A DNA stretch of 64,000 nt from assembly GCF_900184995.1 (NCBI RefSeq), contig NZ_LT860098.1, positions 845,001 through 909,000 on the forward strand. Direction: 5' to 3'. The first letter of the stretch is position 1, and every line of letters starts with the position of its first letter. A model generated the notes under the pieces. It saw only the letters and a program-made list of their open reading frames with translations. It ran no database searches and was not told the DNA's origin. Below, piece after piece: positions 49,992-59,323 of this stretch. This DNA comes from Konateibacter massiliensis (GTDB lineage: Bacteria; Bacillota; Clostridia; Lachnospirales; Lachnospiraceae). The translations under genes were made by a program, and so were the position numbers.

Positions 49992-50033
49992 GGGGTTTAA
50001 TGTTTTTGTCGAAATGAAACAACTATTAATTAT

Positions 50034-50076
50034 GAAAGCCATGGAAAGTTTAATTTGCAAACTTTTCATGGCTTTC
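50034..50076. terminator. Hairpin after the C39-like gene
   Basis: GAAAGCCATGGAAAGTTT pairs with AAACTTTTCATGGCTTTC with one mismatch. T-tract weak on the minus strand. Confidence 0.6.
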
Positions 50077-50086
50077 CTTTACGCAC

Positions 50087-50704
50087 TTAAATCACATACT
50101 CAATATCATCAACCGTCTTTCTGGTCTGTGTCTTATACATTAATACACATTCTCTTTGATGCAGCTTACCAAGCTCATAATTTCCATCACCTTCACCGTT
50201 TAAAATCGAATGCAAAATTTTACGATTCATTTTCTTAGGGGAATCCGTCACCATCTTAATTCCCTTTTCCTTAAAGGGATTTTTCCGATAATAAGGATCA
50301 AAGGCATATACATACTTGTCATCCATACCGGTCAAAAGCATGTAGTGCCAGCAGCCAAGCATCACTCTTACAACTACAACGCCTCCCTGCTGCAAACACT
50401 CTGCAATGCGGCTGTTTTGTCCGAGGTAAACCTCCCTTCCTGTCACCATCTCACAGAGAATCGGCCAGCTCTTTACCTCCCCAAAATGGTTCAACCAACT
50501 TGACAGAAACATCATCGCCATACCGGTCGTGCCGTTTTTGTAGGCCTCTCCCTTGTCATTGTAGCTGTCTAAGCAATATTGCATAATTGTCTTTACCACA
50601 TCCGGGTATATTTCCTCCCTAGGAAATAAATAATTTATGCCGTTTAAGATTGTGGTCGGCCCGCAATCATATTCTGTTGATTGATAACTAAGAGGATTTT
50701 TCAT
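50087..50704 (-). CDS. C39-like cysteine peptidase
   Basis: 205 residues. Catalytic Cys14 in 'STEYDCGPTTILNGI', His in 'VMLGCWHYMLLTGMDD' and Asp in 'YAFDPYYRKNPF' form the C39-like papain-fold triad. No signal peptide and no transporter domain, so this is a stand-alone cytoplasmic member, with unknown substrate. Starts 3 bp after the M20-type peptidase gene and is probably co-transcribed. Confidence 0.8.
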   Translation of the reverse strand: MKNPLSYQSTEYDCGPTTILNGINYLFPREEIYPDVVKTIMQYCLDSYNDKGEAYKNGTTGMAMMFLSSWLNHFGEVKSWPILCEMVTGREVYLGQNSRIAECLQQGGVVVVRVMLGCWHYMLLTGMDDKYVYAFDPYYRKNPFKEKGIKMVTDSPKKMNRKILHSILNGEGDGNYELGKLHQRECVLMYKTQTRKTVDDIEYVI

Positions 50705-50707
50705 TTC

Positions 50708-51847
50708 CTATTCCTCGCTTTCCATCAGCTTTCGTATAACGTTGGTGCTCTTTACCAAGGCATCAACCGTTGTATATTCCTTGCAGGAATGTACCTGCTC
50801 CATACCGCAGGCAATCACAATTCCGTTCATTCCGTATTTTACCAGATTATTGTTGTCACTTCCACCAAAAGTTTTTGTCAAAGTTACCGGAATCTCAAGC
50901 TCTTCACAAGCCTTCTGATATCTTCTCACGACAAGACTCTCCTTATCCGTCTCATAGGCATAGCATTCTATTCTTTTTTCTAAGCGATAGGAAGCTCCCA
51001 TCTCTTTCGTCACCTTAGCTGCAATCTGCTCTATTTCGTTTAGCTGCTCCTTAGCCTTCTCATGGCGGTAGCTTCTGATTTCTCCTCTTATTTTGCAATA
51101 ATCGGAAACAATATTGGTAGCGGTTCCTCCTTCAATGGTTCCAAGATTTACTGTTGTCTCAGAATCCACCTGCCCTTGATTTACCTGGCCAATCACCTGA
51201 GCTGCTGCCCGAATCGCATTAATTCCCTCTTCCGGTGCAAAGCCCGCGTGAGAAGCCTTTCCGATTACTTCAAGGGTAAACGCAATCAAGGTTGGCGCCT
51301 GCAATGCCGCCGTTCCGATCGGACCGCACAAATCAAGCACATAAGCTTCTTTTGCCTTAATGATACTTGGGTCAAATACCTCGCTTCCCTTCAAGTATAC
51401 CTCCTCGGCAATCGGAAGAAATACTTCGATATCGCGGTGTCGTGCATTGTTTTCCTCAAGTATGCGGACCGCCTCCAAAATCGCGGCAATTCCCGATACA
51501 TCATCCGCTCCGAGCACTGTTGTTCCATCGCTGGTGATGGTACCGTCCTCCTGTATGATTGCCTTTTTATGGAAGCCCGGCATGACCGTGTCCATATGTG
51601 AGGAAAATAAAATAGGTGCTCCCTCTATATTTCCCTTTTTAAAAGCAAAAAGATTACCTGTGTCGGATTGGTAATGCTTTCCTGCCTCATCCTCCATGAC
51701 CTCAAAGCCCAACTGCTCAAACTGCTCCCTTAAATAATCTGCCATTTCCCGTTCCTGAAAGGATACCGAATCAATACTTACCAGCTTTTTAAATTGTTCT
51801 GTCAGCCTTTCTATATTTACTTGATAATCGTTTATTTTCTCGCTCAT
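50708..51847 (-). CDS. M20-family metallopeptidase, peptidase T-like
   Basis: 379 residues. First metal site 'LFSSHMDTVMPG', bridging Asp in 'LGADDVSGIAAIL', catalytic Glu pair in 'PIAEEVYLKG', Asp in 'VLDLCGP', and final His in 'CGMEQVHSCKEY'. The lid domain spans about 190-300 ('GKASHAGFAPEEGINAI'). Of the PepT-like tripeptidase group; exact peptide specificity unknown. First gene of the pair with the C39-like peptidase. Confidence 0.9.
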   Translation of the reverse strand: MSEKINDYQVNIERLTEQFKKLVSIDSVSFQEREMADYLREQFEQLGFEVMEDEAGKHYQSDTGNLFAFKKGNIEGAPILFSSHMDTVMPGFHKKAIIQEDGTITSDGTTVLGADDVSGIAAILEAVRILEENNARHRDIEVFLPIAEEVYLKGSEVFDPSIIKAKEAYVLDLCGPIGTAALQAPTLIAFTLEVIGKASHAGFAPEEGINAIRAAAQVIGQVNQGQVDSETTVNLGTIEGGTATNIVSDYCKIRGEIRSYRHEKAKEQLNEIEQIAAKVTKEMGASYRLEKRIECYAYETDKESLVVRRYQKACEELEIPVTLTKTFGGSDNNNLVKYGMNGIVIACGMEQVHSCKEYTTVDALVKSTNVIRKLMESEE

Positions 51848-51987
51848 TTTTACACCGCCTTTATTTTCATACTATTCATATATGAATTACTTTTTTGACT
51901 ATCATACCCTTACTTTTCTCGTTTGTCAATGGGTATTTTCAACCATGATATTCCTATTATACTACAATTACAAGGAATTTAAAAAAA

Positions 51988-52029
51988 GTGTGAGCGTTGC
52001 TCACACTTTGCTCCCGAGCGAGTTGAATT
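51988..52029 (+). repeat. Dispersed GTGTGAGC-type hairpin element, copy 3
   Basis: GTGTGAGC-GTT-GCTCACAC (perfect 8-bp stem), TTTGCT, CCCGAGCGAGTTG. A further stem CGAGT/ACTCG follows. Confidence 0.7.
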
Positions 52030-52081
52030 CCACTCGTTTGAACTATGTATTAATCTTCATTTTATTTACTCAGGTCCGCAC

Positions 52082-52864
52082 TTATATAAGATCATAGGAA
52101 ATACAGACCGGACGGCCTGTGCGGGGCTCTCTCACAATCTCTGCATCAATGTGGAAGGTTTGGCGGAGTACCTGAGGGGTCATAACCTCCTCAGGCGTGC
52201 CGTGCTTAACGATTTTCCCAGCGCGGACGGCAATCATATAATCGGCAAAACGTGTGGCAAGATTCAGATCGTGGAGTACCATCACAATAGTGTGCCCCTG
52301 CTCTCTGTTCAAACGGTATAATAACTCCAGTACTTCCAACTGATAGGATAAATCGAGATAAGTGGTCGGCTCGTCCAAGAGAATCAAGTCTGTCTGCTGA
52401 GCCAATGCCATGGCAATCCACACCCGCTGGCGCTGACCGCCGGACAGATTATCAATCGCCTTGGTTTCAAGCTCTGTAAGTTTTGTGACCTCCAATGCCC
52501 AACTTATGATTTTTTTATCCTCATTTTTCAGCTTTCCAAAGCCGTGCTGGTGGGGAAATCTCCCATAGGCTACCAACTCATTCACCGTCAGCCCGGAGGG
52601 AGCCTGCGGAGACTGAGGCAATACCGCCATCCTTCGCGCCACCTCCTTGGTAGGTAAATTATAAATATCATCTCCGTTTAAGTACACCATTCCATTTTTC
52701 GGTTTCAATATACGCCCAATTGCCTTGAGTACCGTAGATTTTCCACAGCCGTTGGGGCCAATGATGGTCGTTATTTTGCCTTGAGGAATTTGCATATCTA
52801 AATCATCGACCACAAGATAATTCTCGTAGGCAATGGATAAGTTTTCTGTTGTAATGCTGTTCAT
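52082..52864 (-). CDS. Iron-siderophore ABC transporter ATPase
   Basis: 260 residues from ATG 52864, 8 nt after AAAGGA; a start three codons earlier overlaps that site. Walker A 'IIGPNGCGKST', signature 'LSGGQRQRVWIAMALAQ', Walker B 'LILLDEPTTYLDL', H-loop 'MVLHDLN'. FepC/FhuC type. Powers the two FecCD permeases upstream in the same operon. Confidence 0.94.
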   Translation of the reverse strand: MNSITTENLSIAYENYLVVDDLDMQIPQGKITTIIGPNGCGKSTVLKAIGRILKPKNGMVYLNGDDIYNLPTKEVARRMAVLPQSPQAPSGLTVNELVAYGRFPHQHGFGKLKNEDKKIISWALEVTKLTELETKAIDNLSGGQRQRVWIAMALAQQTDLILLDEPTTYLDLSYQLEVLELLYRLNREQGHTIVMVLHDLNLATRFADYMIAVRAGKIVKHGTPEEVMTPQVLRQTFHIDAEIVREPRTGRPVCISYDLI

Positions 52865-52880
52865 CTTTATCATCCTTTCG

Positions 52881-53924
52881 TTACCTCCTGCTCTTTGCCA
52901 GCAGGAAGAAGAAGTACGGAGCCCCTATAATACTCACCATGATGCCGGTGGGGATTTCCAAAGGCTGTACTATCACCCGGGCAATGGTATCAGCAGCCAA
53001 AACCAATACAGCGCCTGTCAGCCCACAGACAGGGACTAAAATAGTATGTTTCGGTCCCACTAACTTCCTTGCCATATGGGGTGCAATTAGCCCGACAAAG
53101 CTGATACTGCCGCTTACTGCCACGCAACAGGCAGCCAGTGCAACAGCCACAGCCAGCAAGCTGCGCCGTTCACGCTCCACCGAGGCACCTAGGCTGCACG
53201 CCACATCATCCCCAAGGTTCAGCACATCCAGCACACGGGATTTTGCCAGCACATAAGGAATCAATATTAGCAACCATGGCAGCAACGCAAGCACAAAGTT
53301 CCAGTTACTCCCCCAAATACTCCCTGCCTGCCACGAAGCGACAAAGTTGTACTGTGTTTCGTCCAGCTTTACGACCAGCACAGTGGTCAGCGCGGAAATC
53401 CCCGCCTGTATCGCAATGCCTGTGAGAATTAGGCGCATGGGTGCAATACCCTCACTTTTTTTGTGGGAAATTGCATAGATAATAACTGCTGTCACTCCTG
53501 CGCCGGAAAGAGCCAAAAACGGCAGGGTAAAAATAGAAAGAAAGGACTGTGTTCCAAAGAATAACACATATAATATGACCATCATTCCCGCGCCTGCGTT
53601 GATACCAAGCAATCCCGGGTCTGCCAGAGCATTTTGGGATACACCCTGAATGATGCATCCGGAAAGGGAAAGTCCTGCTCCCACAAGAAGGGAAACTACA
53701 ATACGGGGAAGCCTGAGTTCAAATAAAATTAGATTTTCTTTTACACTTCCGCCGCCAAAAAGCGTGCGCAGCGTATCTTGGGGAGAAAGCTTTGTATAGC
53801 CGGTATTCATGCTGATGATAAACGAAATGAGAAGCAGCACGGCGCAACTGATTATTACAGCCGTGTTGCGCAGTACAATTTTTTGTTTATATTCTTCATT
53901 TTTCTGCTGTTGGATTGTCATCAC
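52881..53924 (-). CDS. FecCD-family iron-siderophore ABC permease (second)
   Basis: 347 residues, about nine to ten membrane helices. Family motifs 'RLPRIVVSLLVGAGLSLSG', 'NALADPGLLGINAGAG', 'GLIAPHMARKLVG' and 'PLEIPTGIMVSIIGAPYFFFLL'. The start overlaps the stop of the first permease by 4 bp. Forms the membrane channel with the other permease. Confidence 0.95.
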   Translation of the reverse strand: MMTIQQQKNEEYKQKIVLRNTAVIISCAVLLLISFIISMNTGYTKLSPQDTLRTLFGGGSVKENLILFELRLPRIVVSLLVGAGLSLSGCIIQGVSQNALADPGLLGINAGAGMMVILYVLFFGTQSFLSIFTLPFLALSGAGVTAVIIYAISHKKSEGIAPMRLILTGIAIQAGISALTTVLVVKLDETQYNFVASWQAGSIWGSNWNFVLALLPWLLILIPYVLAKSRVLDVLNLGDDVACSLGASVERERRSLLAVAVALAACCVAVSGSISFVGLIAPHMARKLVGPKHTILVPVCGLTGAVLVLAADTIARVIVQPLEIPTGIMVSIIGAPYFFFLLAKSRR

Positions 53925-54949
53925 AGTGCCCTCCTTTGCTTGCGTGCTAAATAAAGGAAAAAAGGAATACCCACAAGAGCAATCAAAGCGCCGATTGGAG
54001 TTTCAAAAGGCGGGTTCAGTGTTCTTGCTCCCATATCCGCCACCACCACCAGAAGCGCTCCCAGTACGGCGGAGACCGGGATAATCCAACGATAGTCCAC
54101 TCCTACAAGAAAACGCGCAAGGTGCGGAACAACCAGACCCACAAAGCCTACTGCGCCCACAACGGATACGGATGCTCCTGCCAGAACCAGTACGATGACA
54201 GAGCATAACACATTGATTAACGCCGTATTCAATCCCAAACCTTTTGCCACCTCTTCACCCAGACTTAAGAGGGAGATGGAGCGTGAAAGAAAGATCGACC
54301 CCAAAAGTGCTCCCGCAATCCACGGCGTCATAATTTTGACCTGCTGCCAGTTAGATCCTGCCACACCGCCGGCTGTCCAAAACATGATATCCTGTGCCAC
54401 ATTAAAGTACAGGGCGATGCCCTGGCTGAGTGCCATTAAAAATGCGCTGACCGCAGCACCCGCCAGAACCAGCCGCATAGGTGCAGCACCGTCACGTCGG
54501 AAAGAAGCAATACTATTGACTAATCCTGCACCCAATGCCGCACCTAAAAAAGAAAATAGGATAATCTGCATATAACTCATGCCGGGAAAAAATGCAAAAC
54601 AGATTGACAGCATAAATCCCGCTCCGGCATTGAGGCCCATCAAACCCGAATCCGCCATTGGATTGCGGGTCATCCCCTGCATAATAGCTCCTGACACAGC
54701 AAATGCCGCACCCACAAGGGCGCTGGCAAGCACACGGGGCAGTCTTAAATCTACCACAATGAGATGCTGTGTGTTGTCTGCATTAAAATGGAATAAGGCA
54801 TTCCATACCACGGGCAGCGGTATTTCCGCTGCACCCTTGGTAATAGAAAATGCCATCAACAGAACAAGAAGACCGGACCCTCCGGCTATAATCAGCCACG
54901 CTGCCCAAATGCGGCTTTTTTCCTTTATTTGAACCGAATATTCGTTCAT
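53921..54949 (-). CDS. FecCD-family iron-siderophore ABC permease (first)
   Basis: 342 residues with the same layout: 'RLPRVLASALVGAAFAVSG', 'NPMADSGLMGLNAGAG', 'GLVVPHLARFLVG' and 'PFETPIGALIALVGIPFFLYL'. It overlaps the binding-protein gene and the second permease by 4 bp each, a tightly coupled operon. Confidence 0.95.
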   Translation of the reverse strand: MNEYSVQIKEKSRIWAAWLIIAGGSGLLVLLMAFSITKGAAEIPLPVVWNALFHFNADNTQHLIVVDLRLPRVLASALVGAAFAVSGAIMQGMTRNPMADSGLMGLNAGAGFMLSICFAFFPGMSYMQIILFSFLGAALGAGLVNSIASFRRDGAAPMRLVLAGAAVSAFLMALSQGIALYFNVAQDIMFWTAGGVAGSNWQQVKIMTPWIAGALLGSIFLSRSISLLSLGEEVAKGLGLNTALINVLCSVIVLVLAGASVSVVGAVGFVGLVVPHLARFLVGVDYRWIIPVSAVLGALLVVVADMGARTLNPPFETPIGALIALVGIPFFLYLARKQRRAL

Positions 54950-55872
54950 TTAGATACTGCTCCCATAAGACTTTGAATCTCATCCAAAGACCATTCTATG
55001 GACAAAACATCACCCGATGATAAACGAGAACCGAGCACGTAAACATTTTCATTTTTTACGGCTGATAATTGCTTCCACACTGAGTTCTCAAAGGTTTCCT
55101 GCACAAATGCATCATCCTCTTCGGTTTGTTTGATAACAAATATGTAATCCGGGTCATATTCCGGCAGAATTTCAAGGGATAACTGCATAGCACTTGTTAA
55201 ATTAGAGATATCCTCAGAAGGAACGCTTAATCCAAGATATTGATATACTGTAGGAAAGGTGCTGGAAGGATAAGTATACATGTTTTTTTGAGAGAACTGA
55301 ATCACCATGGCTGTCTCCCCTTCTTTCACCACATTGCTAAGAGATTCCTTAATCCCAGCCAGCTTGTTGTCAAACTCTTCAAGCCATGCCTGCGCTTCGT
55401 CCGTCCTGCCTGTAATCTCTCCTATTGTCTGTATGTTTTCCAATGCGTCGCCAAAAAAAGGACCTACAACTGTCGGTGCGATTTTTTCCAGAGCTGCCAG
55501 CGTCTCATCATCGGTCACCTTTTGAGGTGTAATAATCAAGTCCGGATTGAGTTCGATAATCTTTTCTAGATTAAGGCTGCCTACCGCACCTATGGATTCG
55601 ATTCCCTCTTTCTGCTCATCGTCCAAATATTGAAGCCAGCCATCCGCCACTCCCAGCGGTTTGATTCCCAACGCAATCAACTCACCCGCCATATTAACAG
55701 CAACAATCCGTTGAGGCTGAACCGGAATTTCTACCGTTCTGCCCGCCAAATCGGTATACTCTTTTGTAGCCGCGGCTTCTGTATTTTCTGATTGAGAATC
55801 AGAAGTGGAACAACCGGCGAGTATGCCGGTAATCATTATAAGTGAAAACAATAAAGCAATCGCTTTTTTCAT
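54946..55872 (-). CDS. Iron-siderophore ABC transporter substrate-binding lipoprotein
   Basis: 308 residues from ATG 55872, after ATGGAGG (an ATG five codons upstream overlaps that site). Signal peptide with lipobox ILAGC (Cys21), then a two-lobe periplasmic-binding fold (FepB/FhuD class): 'RIVAVNMAGELIALGIKPLGV', 'LEKIIELNPDLIIT', 'YIFVIKQTEED'. It would capture ferric siderophore outside the cell. First gene of the operon; a palindrome at 55902-55916 lies just before it. Confidence 0.92.
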   Translation of the reverse strand: MKKAIALLFSLIMITGILAGCSTSDSQSENTEAAATKEYTDLAGRTVEIPVQPQRIVAVNMAGELIALGIKPLGVADGWLQYLDDEQKEGIESIGAVGSLNLEKIIELNPDLIITPQKVTDDETLAALEKIAPTVVGPFFGDALENIQTIGEITGRTDEAQAWLEEFDNKLAGIKESLSNVVKEGETAMVIQFSQKNMYTYPSSTFPTVYQYLGLSVPSEDISNLTSAMQLSLEILPEYDPDYIFVIKQTEEDDAFVQETFENSVWKQLSAVKNENVYVLGSRLSSGDVLSIEWSLDEIQSLMGAVSK

Positions 55873-55901
55873 AATAAAAACCTCCATGTAGTTTGTTTTG
55901 T

Positions 55902-55916
55902 CTAACCGTGTGTTAG
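55902..55916. promoter_or_regulatory. Operator candidate before the iron-transport operon
   Basis: CTAAC-CGTGT-GTTAG, perfect 5-bp arms, 30 bp upstream of the binding-protein start. Same half sites at 56805 and 56925. Confidence 0.5.
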
Positions 55917-55954
55917 TTTAGCAAAACTATATGCATATTTGAATGTTCAAATCA

Positions 55955-56776
55955 TTAAACTACATATCCATTACGTGAATCGCACATTTTTTGAAAAAAG
56001 CTTGGCGCAATACCGTATTTTTTCTTAAACTGTTTACTGAAACTAAATCCATCGGAGTATCCCACCGTCAGTGCAACATCTTCTACGGTTAATCCGCCGG
56101 TCTTTAAAAGTTCTGCTGCCTGCTTCATCCTGCAATTATTCAAATGACCTGCCGGTCCCACATCAGAGAACTTACGAAACACATAATAAAGTCTGTTCTC
56201 CTTAATACCAAACTGCCTTGCAATAGAAAGAATATCTAAATCCTGTGTGCAGTGGTCCTCGATATATGCAGAAACCCGGCTATACAAGTCGCACGCTTCA
56301 ATATTCTGATCATCCATTGAATTAGAAAGCATTTCAGAGAGTATATTATAAAATGTACTATTTGCCCGTAACCGACGTATATTTTTATCTATTTCTTGTG
56401 TCCTGTACAATTGGACAAGTAATTTCTTTATCGCCGGCGTTTGATAAGTATTTAAGTAATATCCACCCGGCATATCATTACTGTGTGAGCCAATAATATC
56501 GTAAGCTATAATGATAATATCCCATTTATTTTCACCCACAGTAGCATAATCATGCCAGCAGTCAGGTCCTCCATGAAATACTGTATTATTTGATGCTATT
56601 CCTTTGGCATCGTTAAATTGCATTTTTCCTTCACCGGATAAAGTAAATACCAAACCATAGTCTTCTTCAATTGTAGGACCGGCATAACGAAAACCAGGCT
56701 CATGCTGCACTCGATACACGTTGTTGACAACAACAGCAGAATGATTATAAAAATTAGACAGTTTCTGTATATCCAT
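55955..56776 (-). CDS. AraC-family transcriptional regulator
   Basis: 273 residues from ATG 56776, 6 nt after AGGAGGTG (extension to 56800 runs over that site). N-terminal cupin-like sensor (about 1-150, 'GLVFTLSGEGKMQFNDAKG'), C-terminal double helix-turn-helix ('LDILSIARQFGIKENRLYYVFRKF', 'VEDVALTVGYSDGFSFSKQFKKKYGIAP'). It lies immediately upstream of the iron-siderophore operon on the same strand and is likely its regulator, sensing the loaded siderophore as known for such AraC types. Confidence 0.92.
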   Translation of the reverse strand: MDIQKLSNFYNHSAVVVNNVYRVQHEPGFRYAGPTIEEDYGLVFTLSGEGKMQFNDAKGIASNNTVFHGGPDCWHDYATVGENKWDIIIIAYDIIGSHSNDMPGGYYLNTYQTPAIKKLLVQLYRTQEIDKNIRRLRANSTFYNILSEMLSNSMDDQNIEACDLYSRVSAYIEDHCTQDLDILSIARQFGIKENRLYYVFRKFSDVGPAGHLNNCRMKQAAELLKTGGLTVEDVALTVGYSDGFSFSKQFKKKYGIAPSFFQKMCDSRNGYVV

Positions 56777-56804
56777 GACTTTACACCTCCTAGTCAACAT
56801 AACA

Positions 56805-56820
56805 GTTAGCCATAACTAAC
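56805..56820. promoter_or_regulatory. Operator candidate before the AraC gene
   Basis: GTTAG-CCATAA-CTAAC, 29 bp upstream of the AraC start codon. Confidence 0.5.
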
Positions 56821-56924
56821 CATTATATAATACTCTATTTTAGCATGGTTTTCAAGGATATCTTCCTCTTCCGATTACCTGTGCGGCTCACCATCAAATG
56901 CAACTATTTAAATATTTCTGCATG

Positions 56925-56939
56925 GCCTAACTGTTAGGC
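56925..56939. promoter_or_regulatory. Operator candidate between AraC and DUF885 genes
   Basis: GCCTAAC-T-GTTAGGC, a perfect 7-bp palindrome that looks like a DtxR/IdeR-type iron box. Confidence 0.55.
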
Positions 56940-56993
56940 ATATCTCATCCCATTCCTTTATATATTATAATAACGATAATAACCGGAGTCATC

Positions 56994-58769
56994 ATGCTAC
57001 ATAAATGTAAAAAATATCTTGGGCTTTTCTGCTGCGCGCTCTTTGGCGTCGCCGTCGCTCTTTATTTTGCCTCTCTGCAAAATGTAATTCATCAAACCGC
57101 CAGTATGGAGTCCACACAAGCCTCTTTTCAGGAATTTACGACAAGGCTGTTTCAGACCGAAGTGACGGAAAATACCTTGTCTCTCCATTATACCCTCCAA
57201 AATCCCGAAAATTATGCCATTGAAGAATACCCGATTACCTTCGGAGATTTTTCAGAGCAGAGCCTTTTGGAAAATGAGGCGTCCCTAGAGGAGTACATAA
57301 AAGAGCTGCAAACCTTTCCCTACAATGAGCTGAGCAAGAATCAGCAGCTCACCTATGATCTATTGTATGACTATTACTCCAGCACCTTAGAAAATTGGGA
57401 CTTAACCTACTATTCTGAAGTTCTGAGTCCCACCACAGGCACGCAGGCGCAGCTTCCGATTCTTTTAGCGGAATACAGCTTTCACTCCGAGCAAGACGTC
57501 ATTGACTACCTAACCCTTCTCACCAAAATGGACGACTATTACAGCTCTATCCTTAGTTTCGAAAAGAGAAAATCCGACATAGGGCTTTTTATGTCTGATG
57601 AAGTTGCCGCACAGATTATCGATCAGTGTAATGATTTTATTGCAGAACCCGAGCAAAACTATTTGCTCACCACGTTTAACAGCCGCGTTGATGAACTTTC
57701 CGCCTTAAGCGATTCTGCAAAATCCAATTACAAGCTGCAAAATAAATCCATTTTATACAGCGATGTCATACCTGCTTACCATATTTTAATTGAGGGGCTC
57801 ACCGATTTGGCAGGCACCTGCGTCAATTCCCAGGGGCTTTGCTATTTTGAAAACGGACAGCGTTACTATGAATATCTCGTTCAAAGCAGCACCGGCTCAT
57901 CCAAATCTATTTTTGAATTAAAAAAACTTCTAAATGCCTACATGAAAAATGATTTAACCCAGATGGCGCAAATTGCTGCCGAGGACCCGACTATTCTCAC
58001 TGCCTCCGACAGCTACAGCTTTGATTTGACGGACCCCGCTCTTATACTGGAGGATTTAAAATTGAAAATATCCACTGATTTTCCGACACCTCCCGATGCG
58101 AATTACACGGTAAAGTATGTGGATTCCTCCCTGTCAAAACACCTAAGCCCTGCATTTTATCTGACACCGCCCATTGACAACATCGCCGACAACTCTATCT
58201 ACATCAATCCTGAAAATAATTATTCCAAAATTGATTTGTACACGACGCTTGCACATGAGGGCTATCCCGGACATCTGTACCAAAATATTTATTTTAACTA
58301 TAACAACACCGATCCAATCCGCAACCTTCTCAACTACAGCGGCTATTCCGAGGGCTGGGCAACCTACGTGGAGATGTATTCTTACCAATTGGCTGATATC
58401 GATTCGAATCTGGCAAAGGTTTTGCAGCTCAATAACGCCATAACCCTCTACCTGTACGCCAATATGGATATCGGAATTCACTATGACGGCTGGACCTTAA
58501 AGGATACAGCGGACTATCTGGCAGATTACGGAATTGAAAATGAGGATACTGTGTCCGATGTTTACTGTGCCATTCTCTCAGAGCCGGCTAACTATTTAAA
58601 ATACTGCATCGGCTATTTGGAATTTATGGAATTAAAAAAGACTGCCAAGAATGCTCTGGGCAGTGACTTTTCCTTAAAAGATTTTCATCAGTTCCTATTA
58701 GATACAGGACCTGCACCTTTTTCAATTATTGAAAAATACATGAATAATTGGATTAATGATAATTTTTGA
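56994..58769 (+). CDS. DUF885-family zinc metallopeptidase-like protein
   Basis: 591 residues. N-terminal signal/anchor helix (about 7-28), so extracytoplasmic. The DUF885 zinc motif HEGYPGH is at 421-427, followed by 'YSGYSEGWATYVEMYSYQL', typical of the family; close relatives act as peptidases or carboxypeptidases, mostly untested. A PAL-like iron box (56925) lies upstream. It converges on the MarR gene with a 17-bp overlap at the 3' ends. Confidence 0.88.
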   Translation: MLHKCKKYLGLFCCALFGVAVALYFASLQNVIHQTASMESTQASFQEFTTRLFQTEVTENTLSLHYTLQNPENYAIEEYPITFGDFSEQSLLENEASLEEYIKELQTFPYNELSKNQQLTYDLLYDYYSSTLENWDLTYYSEVLSPTTGTQAQLPILLAEYSFHSEQDVIDYLTLLTKMDDYYSSILSFEKRKSDIGLFMSDEVAAQIIDQCNDFIAEPEQNYLLTTFNSRVDELSALSDSAKSNYKLQNKSILYSDVIPAYHILIEGLTDLAGTCVNSQGLCYFENGQRYYEYLVQSSTGSSKSIFELKKLLNAYMKNDLTQMAQIAAEDPTILTASDSYSFDLTDPALILEDLKLKISTDFPTPPDANYTVKYVDSSLSKHLSPAFYLTPPIDNIADNSIYINPENNYSKIDLYTTLAHEGYPGHLYQNIYFNYNNTDPIRNLLNYSGYSEGWATYVEMYSYQLADIDSNLAKVLQLNNAITLYLYANMDIGIHYDGWTLKDTADYLADYGIENEDTVSDVYCAILSEPANYLKYCIGYLEFMELKKTAKNALGSDFSLKDFHQFLLDTGPAPFSIIEKYMNNWINDNF

Positions 58770-59190
58770 AAAAATCGGTCATATTTGTAATCGCCTTTAC
58801 CAGAATCAGGGTTTCCTCCTTGGTAAGACCCTTCACGGTAGCCTTAATCATATCATCGTGAAACTTCTGGTGATGGTGATATGCCTTTTTTCCTTTTGCT
58901 GACAAGGACAGCAAAACAACACGCCTGTCCTCTTCACTTCTTACACGCTCTACATAATTTTTCTTTACAAGGCTGTTTATGGCAATGGTCAGCGTACCAA
59001 CCGTCACCGACATTTTTTTGGCAACCGCGGACATATTTCTCGGACTTCCAATGCCGATTGCATCTATGATATGCATATCATTGCCAGTAATATCCTTGAA
59101 TTCCTCTGTAATCAATGCTTTTTCTTCAATATCCATGATATCATTAAAGAGATTCACTAATATTTCATTAAAGCTATTGTAGATATCCAC
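58753..59190 (-). CDS. MarR-family transcriptional regulator
   Basis: 145 residues, full-length winged helix: 'GSPRNMSAVAKKMSVTVGTLTIAINSLVKKNYVERVRSEEDRRVV' region holds the recognition helix and wing (R-S-E-E-D-R-R). It resembles FabT-type lipid regulators of Lachnospiraceae, but no fab genes are nearby. Overlaps the convergent DUF885 gene by 17 bp. Confidence 0.9.
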   Translation of the reverse strand: MDIYNSFNEILVNLFNDIMDIEEKALITEEFKDITGNDMHIIDAIGIGSPRNMSAVAKKMSVTVGTLTIAINSLVKKNYVERVRSEEDRRVVLLSLSAKGKKAYHHHQKFHDDMIKATVKGLTKEETLILVKAITNMTDFFKNYH

Positions 59191-59323
59191 GACGTCACCA
59201 ACTTTCTCTTAGGATATCCACATTATACAATATTTGCGACTTTTTCACAATATCCTGCCTATTTTTTTACATTATTTGTTACCGCACACCATAAAGCTAA
59301 ACGGTGTAATCTCTTTTGTCTCC

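Noticed and set aside
52082-52100. Fourth copy of the ATAGGAA palindrome at the end of the ABC ATPase gene
   Set aside because: Only one arm (TCATAGGAAAT) is present and it encodes the normal protein end, so it may be chance.
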